DNA of 64,000 bases from the NCBI GenBank assembly GCA_034336665.1, contig CM067568.1, positions 13,859,983-13,923,982 on the forward strand, given 5' to 3'. The notes beneath the pieces are model-generated. The model saw only the letters and a program-made list of their open reading frames with translations, had not been told where the DNA came from and ran no database searches. The position numbers and the translations under genes are program-made. Each line of letters starts with the position of its first letter. Positions within the stretch are counted from its first letter, which is position 1. Below are positions 1-17,200 of the stretch, piece after piece. The stretch comes from Luscinia megarhynchos (Eukaryota; Chordata; Aves; Passeriformes; Turdidae).

Positions 1-3000
1 CCCTCACACACTGACACCATGTGAAAGCAAAGCCCTTGATGATGTCAGAGCAAAGGCAGGAGTGACCATGCACGGAATAGCCCCTAGGATTTTTAAGGGC
101 AAAATAAACATCAAGTCTCAGGTGGAGAAATGCCACTGACCTTTCCAGGGCTGGTCAGCATCTCCAGTAGCTTTGGTTTACTGATATCCTCCCAGCTGAG
201 CTGTAGGTCACACAGCAAACCTGCAGGTCATGGTTTGGTGTCCTTACTCACCTCTGCAGCACCATCAGATTCGACTCAGTCTGTCATGAGCCAGGACCTG
301 AGCAAATGCAGAGAGTAGAAATTAAATGTCACCATGTAAAATGGAGAGAAATTTACTAATATTCTGTTTTACTGAAAAGAACAAAATGTACACATTGAAC
401 TCACCTTGTTTAACTGTCTCTGGACTTTATTTTTGTGGCAATGGTTTAATGTTATCTCATAGTTTAAAGGCAAACATGTTGTTTAATAAGAATGTGGCAT
501 TTGTTTCCATCTGTTATCACTCAGATCCTGATCAAATGCCACCTGAGGCCAGTGGAAAAGCTCTACTTCTAACTCCTAAAATAAAAGTAGAAATGTTTCT
601 ACATTCAGTAACTTATATTTCTTTATTATTCATGTTTAATCTGTGACAACTAATATGGAAAGAAAGGGCAAGCAGGCTGATGAAGGGTCAAGCTTCCCTG
701 GAGAGACACTATCACATTTCTGGCATTCCCATCACTCTATCAACACCACCTCCTGCTACCACGATAAAAGGCAGCAGTGGAGAAAGAACAGGAAGAATAA
801 AACTCCTTATGTACACGTGAGAAAAGCCAACCCATCCCTACAGTCAATCACTTACAGGAAATCAAAACAGACCTGGCCTCCATCTTCCAAGTGCAAGAAA
901 AATTCCTGTAATTTGCTCTCCCCATTCTGTTTGTGCTGTTCTGAGCCTTCTCTCATTGAAGCTCCCTGAGGCAGAAAATCCATGTCAATCATGCCAGATG
1001 ACTGCTTTCCTCCTGAGCATCTACTGCTGATAATAAGATCACAAAAGGCCACATAAAAGGAAAAATTTGGTCATTGCAGTTACCTTCTCAGTTCTGTAAC
1101 TGAGATAAATTGACAGGTGAATTAGCACTGGCATATTAAAAGTTGACTCTATTTTTTAATTTAAAAAAGGATTCTAATCTGCTTATCATCATCACTGAGG
1201 ACACACTGGGACCAGGATGGTCTTGAAACATCCTAGTTGGTTTTCTTTGGCCTGCTCTACTAAAAGGAGGACCCCTGGTATCTGAATAGGCACCAGAGAG
1301 ATGCCTCATAGATAACAGTGATTAATTCTTGGTTCTGTTCTCAGTAACGAGCAACAAAGGCACAAGTGAAGGCAAGTGAAGATGTTACTGAAACTTACAC
1401 CCTGAAAACCATGTCCAAGTTCATTTTGTCTGAGCCACAGGCTAAGAAGAATCTTAAAATGTCAATAGGTATTCTCTTGGGAGCCTTGGTCTCACTCTGA
1501 GTAGTAAAATACTTCTTGCTTTACATTAGTTACCCATTTTAAAATGGGTACTGTCATATTGCCAGTATTGTCATAGAAGCTTTCTATCTTGCACTTAAAC
1601 TCTTTTGAAGTAAAAGTTTTTATAGGCAAAAATATTTCTTGTTGGTCTTAATTCCTGTCAAATATTCATTTTCTGTCCTGCCAGATGTCTGTAACTCAAA
1701 CCTGGATGAGATGTTCAGTCCCATTCATATAGAGCCACTGTAAATACAGATTCCTGGGATGCAGAACTAAACTTCCTAATCCATCCTTGAGGCTTGTGAC
1801 AGAACAAGATGCTCAGTGAACCCAGAATAATGCAGAATGACAGAACTATGTTTCCTTTTCACCCTGCATTCATGAGGCTTTAGGCAAGCTCAGCATCTAC
1901 CCACACTTCCCTTCCTCAGTGACCAGTTTTCTCTGACATGGCACATCCCCCAAGCATGTCTCCTTCCTCCAGCAGCAGCAAGGAACAAAGCACATCCAGT
2001 GCAACCAACAGCCTGGTACATTTAACCTCCTCTGCTGGAAGTGCTGTCTTTATAATAAGCAGAATTTTGTATTTTTTCTGTCTTGTTTCATGCAAACCTA
2101 TGCAAATTCTGCATTTCAAGCCTTCTTAGATATTTTCTCTCCAGTATTTTTTTGTTTCTTTTATTTTGCCAGTGGGCTGTCAAATAATTATGAGGCTTTG
2201 GGTTAACACTGCTGTCAGATCATCCCAGCAGAAGGGAATTGTCACTGGGATGGTGTGTGACCAGGCATGCCACAGCAATATAAGCACCTCAAAAGGAACT
2301 CAAGTACATCCTAGGAGCTGAGGACAGATATGGCTAAAAATCAGTCAACAGTCAGAATCCCAAAAGAAAACTAAGTCAAAGATTGTGAAGGTACCACAAC
2401 TACAACAAATGGGAAAAAAAAAAAATGGAAGGAAGAAGAAAATTATTATTGTAAAAACAAAATAAAGATGACACAGCTACTCACACAAGATTAAATTAAT
2501 ACTTACCTGATTTTCAGTAAGGATGAACGTGATAATCTATGGCATAAAGACAGGATGCCTAAGAGAAGAGGGAGAAAGGAGAAATGGGTAAAAGATAATA
2601 AATGAACACATCTCACAGATGGCAAGCAAAACTCACCGAGTCTGCCGTTTTCCAGCTGGAGGAACCAGGCATTCTCAACTCCAGAGCCCTGACATGCACA
2701 AATCCAAAAGATTTTCAGTGAATTTGCCTGCCTGAAGGCATTACCACAGGACCAGAGAACAGCAAGTTCTAAGAAGAGAGCCATAGTGGAGGCAAGTTTG
2801 GGCTGTGATTTTGATGTCTGTGCAGCTCTTCAGAAAAACTTGCAAAGGAGAATCTAACTAAAAACATCACATTCAATGAATAATAATGAGATAAAAGGTA
2901 GTGTGGATTTACTAAAAGCCAGTTTTGTAGGATGATCCACAGAATAGTATAGTATAAAATTGAAACTTCAGGGCAATGAGGAAATAAATTTTAAAAAATA

Positions 3001-3400
3001 ATAATTTTGCTTTTTGTTGGGAGCTCGAGCAAGAAATAAGAGAAGGGGAGAAGGATTTGGCTTCACTAACCAACCACAGGGTGACAGGAAACTGACAGCA
3101 TGGTGTGACTGAGACGGACCAGTGGGAGTCCAGTCATGGAATTTCCACGAACTTGGGGAAAACATTCGTGTTGTGTTTGAGGCATCGCTGTCTGACACTC
3201 CATGCAGCAGCCTCTCTCAGAAGAAAAAGCATTTTAAAAGCATTTAGATTGAGAAAGTCCCGCAAAACACACATCCCAATGGCCAGGGAACCTCGTATGA
3301 CCACGCAGGGCTGAAAAGGGCTTATATAACCTAACACAACAAATGAGGGGGAATTGGATATGCAAATACACGGAAAGGGGAAGCAAACAAGAAAACACAT
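1..3400. other. Upstream non-coding region, no gene recognised
   Basis: AT-rich DNA with only short, unconserved open frames on both strands. I found no splice-flanked segment resembling a known protein. In mammals GTF2H1 lies upstream of LDHA, but none of its terminal coding sequence is recognisable here, so it would have to lie outside the window. The only low-complexity feature I noted is an A-rich tract near 2409-2424. Confidence 0.6.
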
Positions 3401-3735
3401 CTATTGACTTAGATGGAAATGAGGTGCTGGTCTGCAGCCACCCGGAACTACCGCCACAAACCCCCGAGGAGGAGCACAGGGCACAGGCACCGCCCGGGCG
3501 GGAAAGGAGGGCAGCAATGCCTTGAGTCCGCACAGATTCTCCAGAGCCGCAGAGTTTGCTTTCACTCATCGCGGGGAATAACCGAGCGCTAAACAACCGA
3601 GCGAATATCGGAGCGCTGAACCTGAGAGCGCTCCTCACCCCGCCCCAGCTGCCCCACGGCGCCGGGCGCTCGCCTCCCTTCGCCCTGCCCTCTCCCCATC
3701 TCCTTCCCCCTCCTCCCGCTCGCTCTCTCCGCCCG

Positions 3736-3753
3736 ACGTGTGTGCGGGCACGT
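3736..3753. promoter_or_regulatory. Paired hypoxia-response elements (HIF sites) in the LDHA promoter
   Basis: ACGTG at 3736-3740 and its complement CACGT at 3749-3753 form an inverted pair separated by 8 bases, about 90 bases upstream of the presumed start. Mammalian LDHA promoters carry a functional inverted HIF-1 site pair with similar spacing, so the same role is likely here. A separate CACGTG lies in intron 1. Confidence 0.6.
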
Positions 3754-3796
3754 CCCCAGCGCTCGGCCCGCCCGCCGCGCGTCACCGCCCGCCCGC

Positions 3797-3803
3797 TATG
3801 AAA
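3797..3803 (+). promoter_or_regulatory. TATA-like element of LDHA
   Basis: TATGAAA flanked by GC-rich sequence, about 45-50 bases before the putative exon 1 donor. It is the only TATA-like motif in the island, and a start about 30 bases downstream would fit the short non-coding exon 1. Confidence 0.4.
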
Positions 3804-4360
3804 GGCGCGGCCGCCGCCGCCCCGCCCGCCGCCGCCGGAGCCGCTCGGTAGGTGCGATCGCCGCGCTGGGGCGGGAGCCGGGGCCGCGCCAGAACGGGGG
3901 GCTAGAGCGGGGGTGAAGGTAGTGCTGTCCCGCAAACCTCCGGGGGAACGCGGTGGAGCCGGCGGACTTTGTCCATTTATCGCCGCCTGCTCCACCGCGT
4001 CCCCCCGGCCGTGGGGGTGTCGGGCACAGCCCTGGGTTTGAGTCCAGCCGGCGTGAATTCCGCTCACAGACTCCCCCATCGCCCGCTCCCTCCATCCCCT
4101 TGAGCCTCCGTGGATTAATATTCTTCCCTTAATCCGTGCGTGTGGCCCCAGGGAGTGATTCCGCAAAGAGATTTGAGGATGGGTTTAGTGGACCACCTAC
4201 CGCTCTCCTAACTTGTTTCTTGGAGCTTCTCCTAACTCATTTAATTTTTCTTGAAAGAAACTTCCTCTTGATTTTTTAAGTGTAACAGACTTGTGCTTGA
4301 GTGGGTGGTTCTTACCAGCCTTGCACATTAAAGTGCTCATAGTGCAAAGGGAAGACTTGG

Positions 4361-4366
4361 CACGTG
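4361..4366. promoter_or_regulatory. CACGTG E-box in LDHA intron 1
   Basis: A perfect palindromic CACGTG about 0.5 kb into the first intron. This is the MYC/MAX or USF E-box core and also contains the ACGTG hypoxia core. LDHA is a classic MYC and HIF target, but one six-base match is weak evidence. Confidence 0.3.
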
Positions 4367-5350
4367 GGAAGTGCACTGCGCACTATGGCCACTCTTCAGG
4401 AGGCTCCGGCACATCAAGACCGACGTAGCTTGGTTGATTTTTCCTAAATATGGGCGGTGCTGGCTTCCTGTCCCTCCCCTCAGCCCCCAAATTTACAGTC
4501 CTTACTTGCTGCTCCGCTTGGCTTCTCATTCTCTGAGCGAGTTGCTGCCTGTTCAGCGCTAGGGAGTCGTGTGCTGTCTGTGCTTGCATCCGTCTGTGCA
4601 GCTGCTCCTGCCCTGGGCTCTTCAGGCTGCTCCCAGTGCAGCCCCATTTCCTGGGAAAGCGTGGTGGTGCCTTCTGCACGGAGACTGGGATGAATGCACA
4701 ATCCTCTGGCATCACTGTGCCATTTCAGCACTTGGCTGCCAGAACCCAGCTCGCCAGGCTGCTGTGCAGCTGGCAGCTAAAACGCGAGGGTGGGGGAAAT
4801 GGTAACGCCAGACTCCAGCCATCTTAATTCAAAACTGTGCAGTGCCACTTCAAAACAAATTCATGAAGCTGACATGGAGGCTCATGCTGTGCTTAAAAAG
4901 GGCTTGCCTAAGTGTTGCACAGCTTCAGCTCTTGGAAGGCTTCAGGGCACAGAATACCAGTTTTTCAGGGTGAGAGAACAGATTGCCAGACTGTGCTGTG
5001 CTTCTAAAGTACTAAAATGGCTTCCTGTACTGAAATGTAGTATGGATGGTCATTTAGAACATTCTCCTGCTGCTGGAGTCCAACAGCTATGTAACATAAT
5101 CAATGGCTCTCAGGCTGTATTTGAGGCAAAGCTAGGGTGGGCTTGAACAGAGAATTGTCATCAATAATTCAGTTTTGCAATCATTTTGTGGCATACAGAC
5201 ACCAGCCAGATGTTTTATTCGTGTGCTTTGTATCCATTTTCTTATCATCCTGAAATAAAAGTCTATCTTACGGGATACAAATATTCTGGTGTCAGTAAAA
5301 GCTCCAAAGCCTGGAGAAATAATCTGTTGCTTTCCTTTCAGCAGTGCACC

Positions 5351-9849
<4,499 letters not shown>

Positions 9850-10487
9850 ACCTGCCCAAACAGTTTTTGGCTCTTAGCAGTTTAATGGGTTTAGTGGTTT
9901 GTCTTACGTTGCACTTTCCAAGTAAGTCAAATCTTTCAATGTATTATCTTAACTAGAACACACAAAAAAGCTCAAATCTGAACAATGGAGTTTCCTGAAG
10001 ATAGCATTAGGAAACTAATCTAGGGTTTTCCCTGTTCACAGACACCCATGTTCTTAGCCAGAGCTAGATAACCTAGTCTTGTTCAGTGAAGTGGTATGAC
10101 AGAAATCCAGCATTCAAAGCAGCACTGCCTAAAAAACCCTTTGCCTTTTCCTCATCTTGTTTCATGTTGGTTGAAAGGAGTAAGGAGTAAGTAATTGCTT
10201 CACAATGTGAAACCAAAGACATTTCTTGAAGTTAAAGGATTGTCAAGCCAATTGACCAACCTTCTCTGCCAGCTGAATAGCTTAAATATTTCACTGTTGA
10301 TAGGTCCAAGTGTATTTTCCTAACACTGCTTTGGAATTTTTGTGGGTATTTTTTTAGAGAACCTTATTTTTGTGTACTATATCAGTCTAGTTGTAAGTTC
10401 TGTCTCCAGAGCATGTTTAAAAAATGTTAAGGTTTCTATGTGCAACAAGACAGTGACTGTCCAACTGTAGTACCAACTACAACACCA

Positions 10488-10493
10488 AATAAA
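10488..10493 (+). other. LDHA: LDHA poly(A) signal
   Basis: AATAAA about 640 bases after the stop codon, followed within 30 bases by a T/GT-rich stretch (GTTATTTCTGTCTCC), which suits a cleavage site near 10505-10515. A second AATAAA at 10826 could serve a longer isoform. Confidence 0.75.
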
Positions 10494-10515
10494 CCACAAA
10501 CTGTTATTTCTGTCT

Positions 10516-10945
10516 CCTTGTTTTTCTTAATATGGCTTTGTCTCCCACACGCAGTTCTACTTCCACCCACCTAAATCAATTCTATTTTCCAAGTCACAGT
10601 AACTCAAACATCACCTGTGTCATAATGTTATGTGTGCAGCTGTGCTGGAGGCTTCAGGCAGTTATGTAGTTATGGGAGACTCATCCAATTTTTTTAAAAT
10701 GAATTCCACCATCTTCAGAGTTAGCAGTAACATGAAAAGCCTTAAGGCCAAGGCTCAGTCTTAAGCCATGCTGGTTATGGTGCTGAGACCAAGAACCTTT
10801 TGAGATTTCAGTTTTCACTGGTCATAATAAATGTGAATTTTTCCAGTTTGGCACAACATCTTCCAAATCTCACAAGTAAAGTGAAAGCATGGTTAAGCTG
10901 ACACTGCACATTTGAAAAGAAAGCACATCATACACAGTTCTGTAG
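10516..10945. other. Tail-to-tail gap between LDHA and TSG101
   Basis: About 430 bases between the two convergent 3' ends. No coding exon or recognisable repeat is seen. In mammals LDHC and LDHAL6A occupy this interval; here there is no room for them. Confidence 0.7.
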
Positions 10946-10967
10946 AGGAAGAAAATATGCAACAAGT

Positions 10968-10973
10968 TTTATT
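10968..10973 (-). other. TSG101: TSG101 poly(A) signal
   Basis: AATAAA on the - strand (TTTATT on +), about 215 bases past the TSG101 stop, implying a short 3' UTR ending near 10945-10955. Confidence 0.7.
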
Positions 10974-11186
10974 CAGCGTTAAGTCCACCAGCACAAAGAT
11001 TACAGGAGATAGAAAGTGCATTAATAAAAGCTAGTCTTTACCAAAAAGAAAATATATTATTGATTCAAAATATCTTACACTTGGATGATGTAATAACTTA
11101 CTCTGGGCACCTACTGATTAAGAGAAAGATCAAGAGAACGGCTGCTTCACAAGGAAATCTTAACTCCCCAGGTAAAGTCTGGGAAA

Positions 11187-11276
11187 TTAGTAGAGATCAC
11201 TGAGTCCAGCAGTCTTCCTTGCTTTCTGCATCAATGCCCTCAGCTGGAACTGCTTGCGAGACAGGAGACGTACATG
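11187..11276 (-). CDS. TSG101: TSG101 exon 10 and stop
   Basis: Residues 364-392, [18 protein letters not shown] onward to SDLY and stop. This is the end of the steadiness box, needed for ESCRT-I assembly and self-regulated turnover. Confidence 0.96.
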   Translation of the reverse strand, partial: HVRLLSRKQFQLRALMQKARKTAGLSDLY

Positions 11277-14200
11277 CTGCAGAAAGAAAAGCAACAGCTG
11301 GCTGTGGGTAAAGTTCTGATAAAAACTTAATGTTCAAGGCATGGCACATTCTCAATGTGACCCAAATGGGATGTCAGTTTTTTGGAAACACTAAATTAAT
11401 TATTCTAAATGGCATTTTCTTGGCTTAAAATGACTGGCAGGTGGCTACCAAGTGCAATCACTACAGTCTATTTTTTGTGATTTTAAATTATTAACAAATT
11501 CATCAAATTATAATAATTATTAATTATTAACTCCACAAATATTCTTACCAAAGTAATAATATGCACTCCATAAGGTGAAATCAGACTAATGCACTTCCTA
11601 TGGGGCAGAGAATGGTTCTTCTAACAGTAGATAAACAGAACTAGCAAAGAACTACACAGGAAGGAAACAATCTGGCTTTCTACCTATAATGGTCTTTAAA
11701 GTCTGAAATTACTTTCTAAAACTTATGCTTGAATGTATAAATACTCCTGTTCCTACAGGAGCCTCTTCTGTGAAGAGATCATAAACATTACCAAAGTAAA
11801 CACATTTAAAATGCAAATCTTAAAAACATCTCAGGACACCTACCTTTAAAAAGACATCTAAATCTATCACTCCACGTCTCAATGCTTCCCCAAGGTAGAA
11901 GATGGTGTCTTCAATTGCATTTTCCTCTGCATATAAGTTCAGGATCTGCTTGTAAAGTGGTGCTGTAGGAATTATAACTTCATCTATGTCATTATTTTCT
12001 GACTGACTTTCCATTTTCTCTAAGGCAGAACTGAGTTCCTCATCCTTCTTTTTGAGAAGTTCAATATTCTTGTCAACTTCAGCCTAGAAACAATTAAGAT
12101 GTTTGTTTATCCTCTTGTGAAACAATTGTCTAGATGAAAGATTTTTAGATATACCAGTTCATTCTGTACCTTCTTTGTTTATCTCTATTATGATTTTTAC
12201 AAAAGAAAGAGCTATCAATCTGTAGACTTCAGATTCTTTTAAAAAGAAACATCTCCTTTACATAATGTCAATCCATTACCCATTTATAACTGTAGAGAAA
12301 GCATGCTAACATTCCAAGTATTTCCACGTTGTGACATTAGGAAAAATAACAATTTAAACTAGCTAGAGACAGTAAAAGCAAAGCCAAAGCAATTATTTTC
12401 TTTAGAATGCGGTATCCCCAGTTCTCTAGTCCAATTAGTAATTTCTAATCATTTTTTTAAACCACATCTGAACGGAGCTGGTTTCAAAAACTGCTTATCA
12501 ATCCCAAAATCTTACTCCCGAGCAGCAGTGCAAGGAGCAGATGGACTAAGCAGAAAATGCCTTAATGAAAAACTGCAGGAATTTCTGAGCATACTGTGAG
12601 TAGGAGAGACTTCTGGGAAAGGAGAAGTTATACAAGGAGGCCATGACCAAAATCAGTGTTCTCTGCACTAAGACACTGAAATGTTCTCCAGTGCTGCTGT
12701 CACACATTATTACGAAGAAACTGAGATGGAAATATGAAATAATCTCTCACCCCTAACATCCTTCACAGAAAGAATGGGGAAAAATAAAACTCTTTCTCTA
12801 CTAGTGAGCAGTGACATTTGTAAGACGCATGCAGGACACTGCATCTCATGGTCACTGCTATTTCTGACTAGCTTCAGCCTGAGCACAAGCCCCCAGCTGT
12901 GAAAGAGAAGAAGCACAATGCGCTGGTAGCTTTGTTATTTCTATCATGCTTAATGATTAAAGAACCACAAGCATCTGTTCACTACTAGGAATACTCAGGT
13001 GGGGAGCAGTGGCTCCTCTCACTTACCACCTCCTGATCCAGGCGAGTCACCATCTCCTCCAGTTTCTGGTGCCCCTTCTTCAGGTCCTCCTCTGTGCGTT
13101 TCAGGGCGTTGAGCTCGGCCTGTGCGCGATCCATCTCCTCCTTCATGCGCCACCTCAGCTTGTCGCTGACCGCCGAGATGAGGGACGCGCGGATGGTGTC
13201 CTCGCTGATGGTGCCATCCCTGCTGGGCCCTGCACGAGCAGGTTGCACAAGCAGCAGATTAGTGCTTAAAGGCTGCACTGCCTGCAGTGTAAAGCCAGCT
13301 GGAACAGCAAGTGGCCAAGCTGCTCTCTGTACTTCAGCAATGAGAGACAGTAAAATAAGCTGCTCTCCATAATAATTTCCAGAAGTAGCAAGGAGACCAC
13401 AGGAGATAACACACATCAGGGTGGACACAAGTAAATTTGAGTATGCATCCATTCATTCACTTCGCTCACTATTCCCACATCCACACTCTTTACTTTAAAA
13501 AAGGGGGCCATTTCCTCTGAAGTCCATTAGTCATTAGTCTGAGACCTTTTAAAGAACAAGAGTTAATGGCTGGATGTATTCAACCACAATTAATGTAACA
13601 GCTGGTTTGAGACATTTACCTACTACAGGTATTAGTCTGGGGATTTTTTCGGTTTTTGGGTTTGTTGTTTTGTTTTTCTTTCCAGAATTCCCTGACCTGG
13701 TAAGGAAAGTTTTAAACTAGGAAAGACAAAGGGAGAGTTACAGAGACCACCCATGCAGCTCAAGTGGGGATGCTTCCAGGAAGGGCATGCAGCCCAGGTT
13801 CTCATGGGGAACCTCCTTGACACCTGCTGGAGGGACAACATAGCCAGAACAGGAGATTCCTTGAAAGCACTAGCAATGACTTTGTTACAGATGCAGCCAA
13901 CAAGGAAAGATGTGCTGCTGGACCTTGTAAAACTAACAAGGAACATCCGGTTGGAGATGTGAGAGTTGGGGCAGCCTTGGCTGCAGTGACCATGAGATCA
14001 TGAAGTTCTGCATCCCACAAGCAGAAAGGAGGGCAATGAAAAAGATTGCAACCCTGGACTTTATGAGAGCTAACGTTGGCCTCTTCACAGACCTTCTTGG
14101 AAAAATTCCATGGGAGTTTACCATAGAGGGAAGAGGGAGTCCAAGAGAGCAGGTGAATATTCAAGGATCCTCCAGGCTCAAGAACAGTGCATACCCACGG

Positions 14201-17200
14201 GCAAGTGAGCAGAAAGGACAGGAGACTGAGTTTGCTTTTGCAAATCAGCCTTTCAAGGATAATTTCCAGAGTCTGTCACTAACACAATTTTAAATAGAAA
14301 GGTAAGTACCTTGTGTCTATCACAAGAAGTGCAATGTGTCTCCAGACCAGGAAACTCAGAGTGCCCTAGAAAATGTGAAGTGGCTACTGGTGATATTTAT
14401 CACAAACCACTTCAATTATTCTGTGGGAATAACTGGAGGGTCACAGTTTCCTCAGGCTTGTGCCTCACACCTTCTAGATCACTGACATTTCAACAGGACT
14501 ATAACAAAGCAGCAAGAATTACAGCAGCTTTTGTGCCTAAACTTCACAACCACTATGAATGAAACACAGAGATTTGAAGCTCTGTAACTACAAAGAAAAT
14601 AACCAAGAAGAATTTTTACCAGAGTATCTTTTTATCCAGAGACACAGCTATCAAAACCCTGAAGCTGTTATAGCATTATACTCATCACATTTTCCAGTGC
14701 CCTAGATTTTAAAAAACAACAAAATGAAAAAAATACTCATCACTCCTCACGTGAATCTTGTGTAATTGAAGACTTTTTTTCTTTGACTTCTGCTATTAAA
14801 ACAAGACTGCATAAATTTGTATCTCTTTCCTATGTTTTTTACTCAATTCCTGTCCACAAAACCTACACCAAGCCATACAGGTAGAAAAATAAAGCTATGT
14901 ACATGAATGACTGGAACTAGAAGAAGAAGCACATCATGCTTACTAATCCACTAAAACCTTCTAAAGCACAGAAAACATAAATTTTGATCATTACTAATGT
15001 GGCCACTTTGCATACATGTACGTTGCACCAGAACATATGTTATTTTTCTAAAAAATAAGCAAATTACCACTGAAAAATAAAGAGGCTGAATTATTGAATT
15101 ACTTACTGGACTGTAAAAAACACTCAACAAAACAAACACAAAGTCAGAATCAGCCAGAATCAGTATCAGTAGAACTTATGCTTACTTTCTTTTCCCCTGA
15201 CATCCCTCACTTTGGGAGTTCTTATGCAAGGCTCACTGTAACAGTAAAGCAGGACACAGGAAAAAAAAGAACAACTCAATACACCTAACACAACAAAAGT
15301 TCACACAGAAATGCCACCAGATAGGGAACAGGTCTTTGAACATAAAAAGCATCATTTTAATACAGCTCAATCAATGTATCTTCTTATAGAGCATGAACCC
15401 ATAGTGTCTTCTGTCACTTCCATAATTAGCCCAGCTTGGGGAAGATTTCATGGCACATGGTCACTAAATCCACAGAACTCTGAAACCTTTAACCTTTACT
15501 AGGCAGAGTCTGGTTTCAGAAATGACCTTACAGAATCATCAAACCAGTCACTGCATCAGAAAAGTAATTAATGGCAGATGACTGAACAGAAAGAAGAAGC
15601 CTCAAAGAGGATTTGAAAAACCAGTGATTGTGAAAAACTTGAGCTACTTTGCATGAATATTTTTATTCAATTCAAACTAGGCTCACTACAGGAAACACAC
15701 CACCACCACCACCCACACAAAACTCTGAAGTTGTAACAACTGATATGCTCCTAAATAAGCTATCACAATAAACCACAGCCAAAAAGAACTGTACAGGAAA
15801 GAAACACTTCCAGCTGAAAGGAAAAAAAAAATACTGGACTGTAAAAACACTCAACAAAACAAACACAACAGAAACTCCTCACTATATTTTAAATGTAGTG
15901 GATGATTAAAGAGATGTGTTTGCACTTCATCTGGCACAAGAGATAAGCCATGTAAACCAGGTGCAGGGCTTTTACCCAGCTGCAGCAAACAAATCAGTGT
16001 AATGTTAAATTGTCACTATGAAACCTGGCACTAAAACATCACAACATGGTATCACAGATGATCTAACTCAGGACTGGAAGAATCTTCTATCTTTGGCAGA
16101 TACTGCACCTCTATTCATCTTCAGTGCGGGTGAAAATGAGGGAAAGAAATTAAATGGAAAATATTTCTATTTTAAATTAACACTCTGCCACATAAAAGGC
16201 AAAACTGGATTTGTTTGAGAAAGACACTGCAGAAAGCAAACTTTCCTTAGGAAGGTTATCAGCTCCCTACATGAGAGACAAATGCAGACCATTAATTCTC
16301 CAGGACACAAGCTGAGGTACTTGAGTGGGACAGCATCTTCTTGCACTGTGCATGGCAGACTCACATCACCTCAGAGTGGAGGGGACCACTGAAGCAGCCA
16401 AGAACTTTCAGAAAATACTTTCTTAATTGAAAAGGCTGAAAGAACTTGGACACAAAGGACAGGATTGGGCACAAGAAAAACACAACATACAACTTACTGC
16501 TGCTTTCAAATTTTGTAGTAACAGAACTCCTCAGATATTTTAGTAAGAGTAAAGTAGAAGCATCTCTCTTTCCTTGCCTTGTCCCCATGTATGTGAAGGA
16601 AAATCACAAAATACACACAGTTCTGGAAAGAAAAGACATTCTATGACTCTAACCCAGGCCACTCCATATATAACTGGGAGTTCACACATTAAATGAAGAA
16701 TGGATGTACTTCTAAATTATGGGGCTCAGGAGTCTACAACGGATTGCTAATGTGAGCAACATCCTAACAGAACCTACACCCTCACCATGTAACTGTGCCA
16801 AAAGGGCCATCAGCCAGCTGGAAAGTTACTGCACCAGCTTCCCACTGAACTAGATGGCATTTATCACTGCTTCCCAGTCTTCTACACATACACTAAAAGC
16901 CAGGGGCAGGGTGGAAAGCAAGGGCCACAGAACAGCAGACTGGGAAAAGACACAGGTCAATATCCTAACTCCTGATGCTGAAGGGAACAAAGGAGGAAGT
17001 CACAAGCAGAGATCAATAAGAAGCAACAGGGAAGAGGCTGGAGAAGAAACCCACTAAAAATGAAGCTCATTCCAAACTGCTACTTTAGAAAGTTACTATT
17101 TTGGGAAGAAAGGAAGCATAGAGTCCATTAGATGTTTAAAGGATGACAAAGGTATTTTTCTAAACCACAGAGCATTGAAGACAATCTCAAGTCACTTGTA

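Larger units (their letters stand above)
3420..3900 (+). promoter_or_regulatory. LDHA CpG-island promoter and non-coding first exon
   Basis: A GC- and CpG-rich block in otherwise AT-rich DNA. It contains several CCCGCCC GC boxes, an inverted pair of hypoxia-response cores (3736-3753), a CGTCA half-CRE near 3780 and a TATA-like TATGAAA at 3797-3803. A donor-like GTAGGT at 3848 (alternative GTGCGA at 3852) fits the end of a short untranslated exon 1 of roughly 20-30 bases. The coding sequence begins 1.5 kb downstream, as is usual for LDHA. The transcription start is inferred from the TATA-like site, not seen. Confidence 0.75.

Noticed and set aside
3234..4166. 310-codon open frame on the - strand across the LDHA promoter
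   Set aside because: It lies in GC-rich DNA where stops are rare, has low-complexity Gly/Arg/Ala composition, resembles no family and overlaps the LDHA promoter and first exon.
13744..14180. Possible retrovirus-derived coding segment
   Set aside because: The peptide pattern and neighbouring text fit CR1 LINE ORF2, and the frame is broken.
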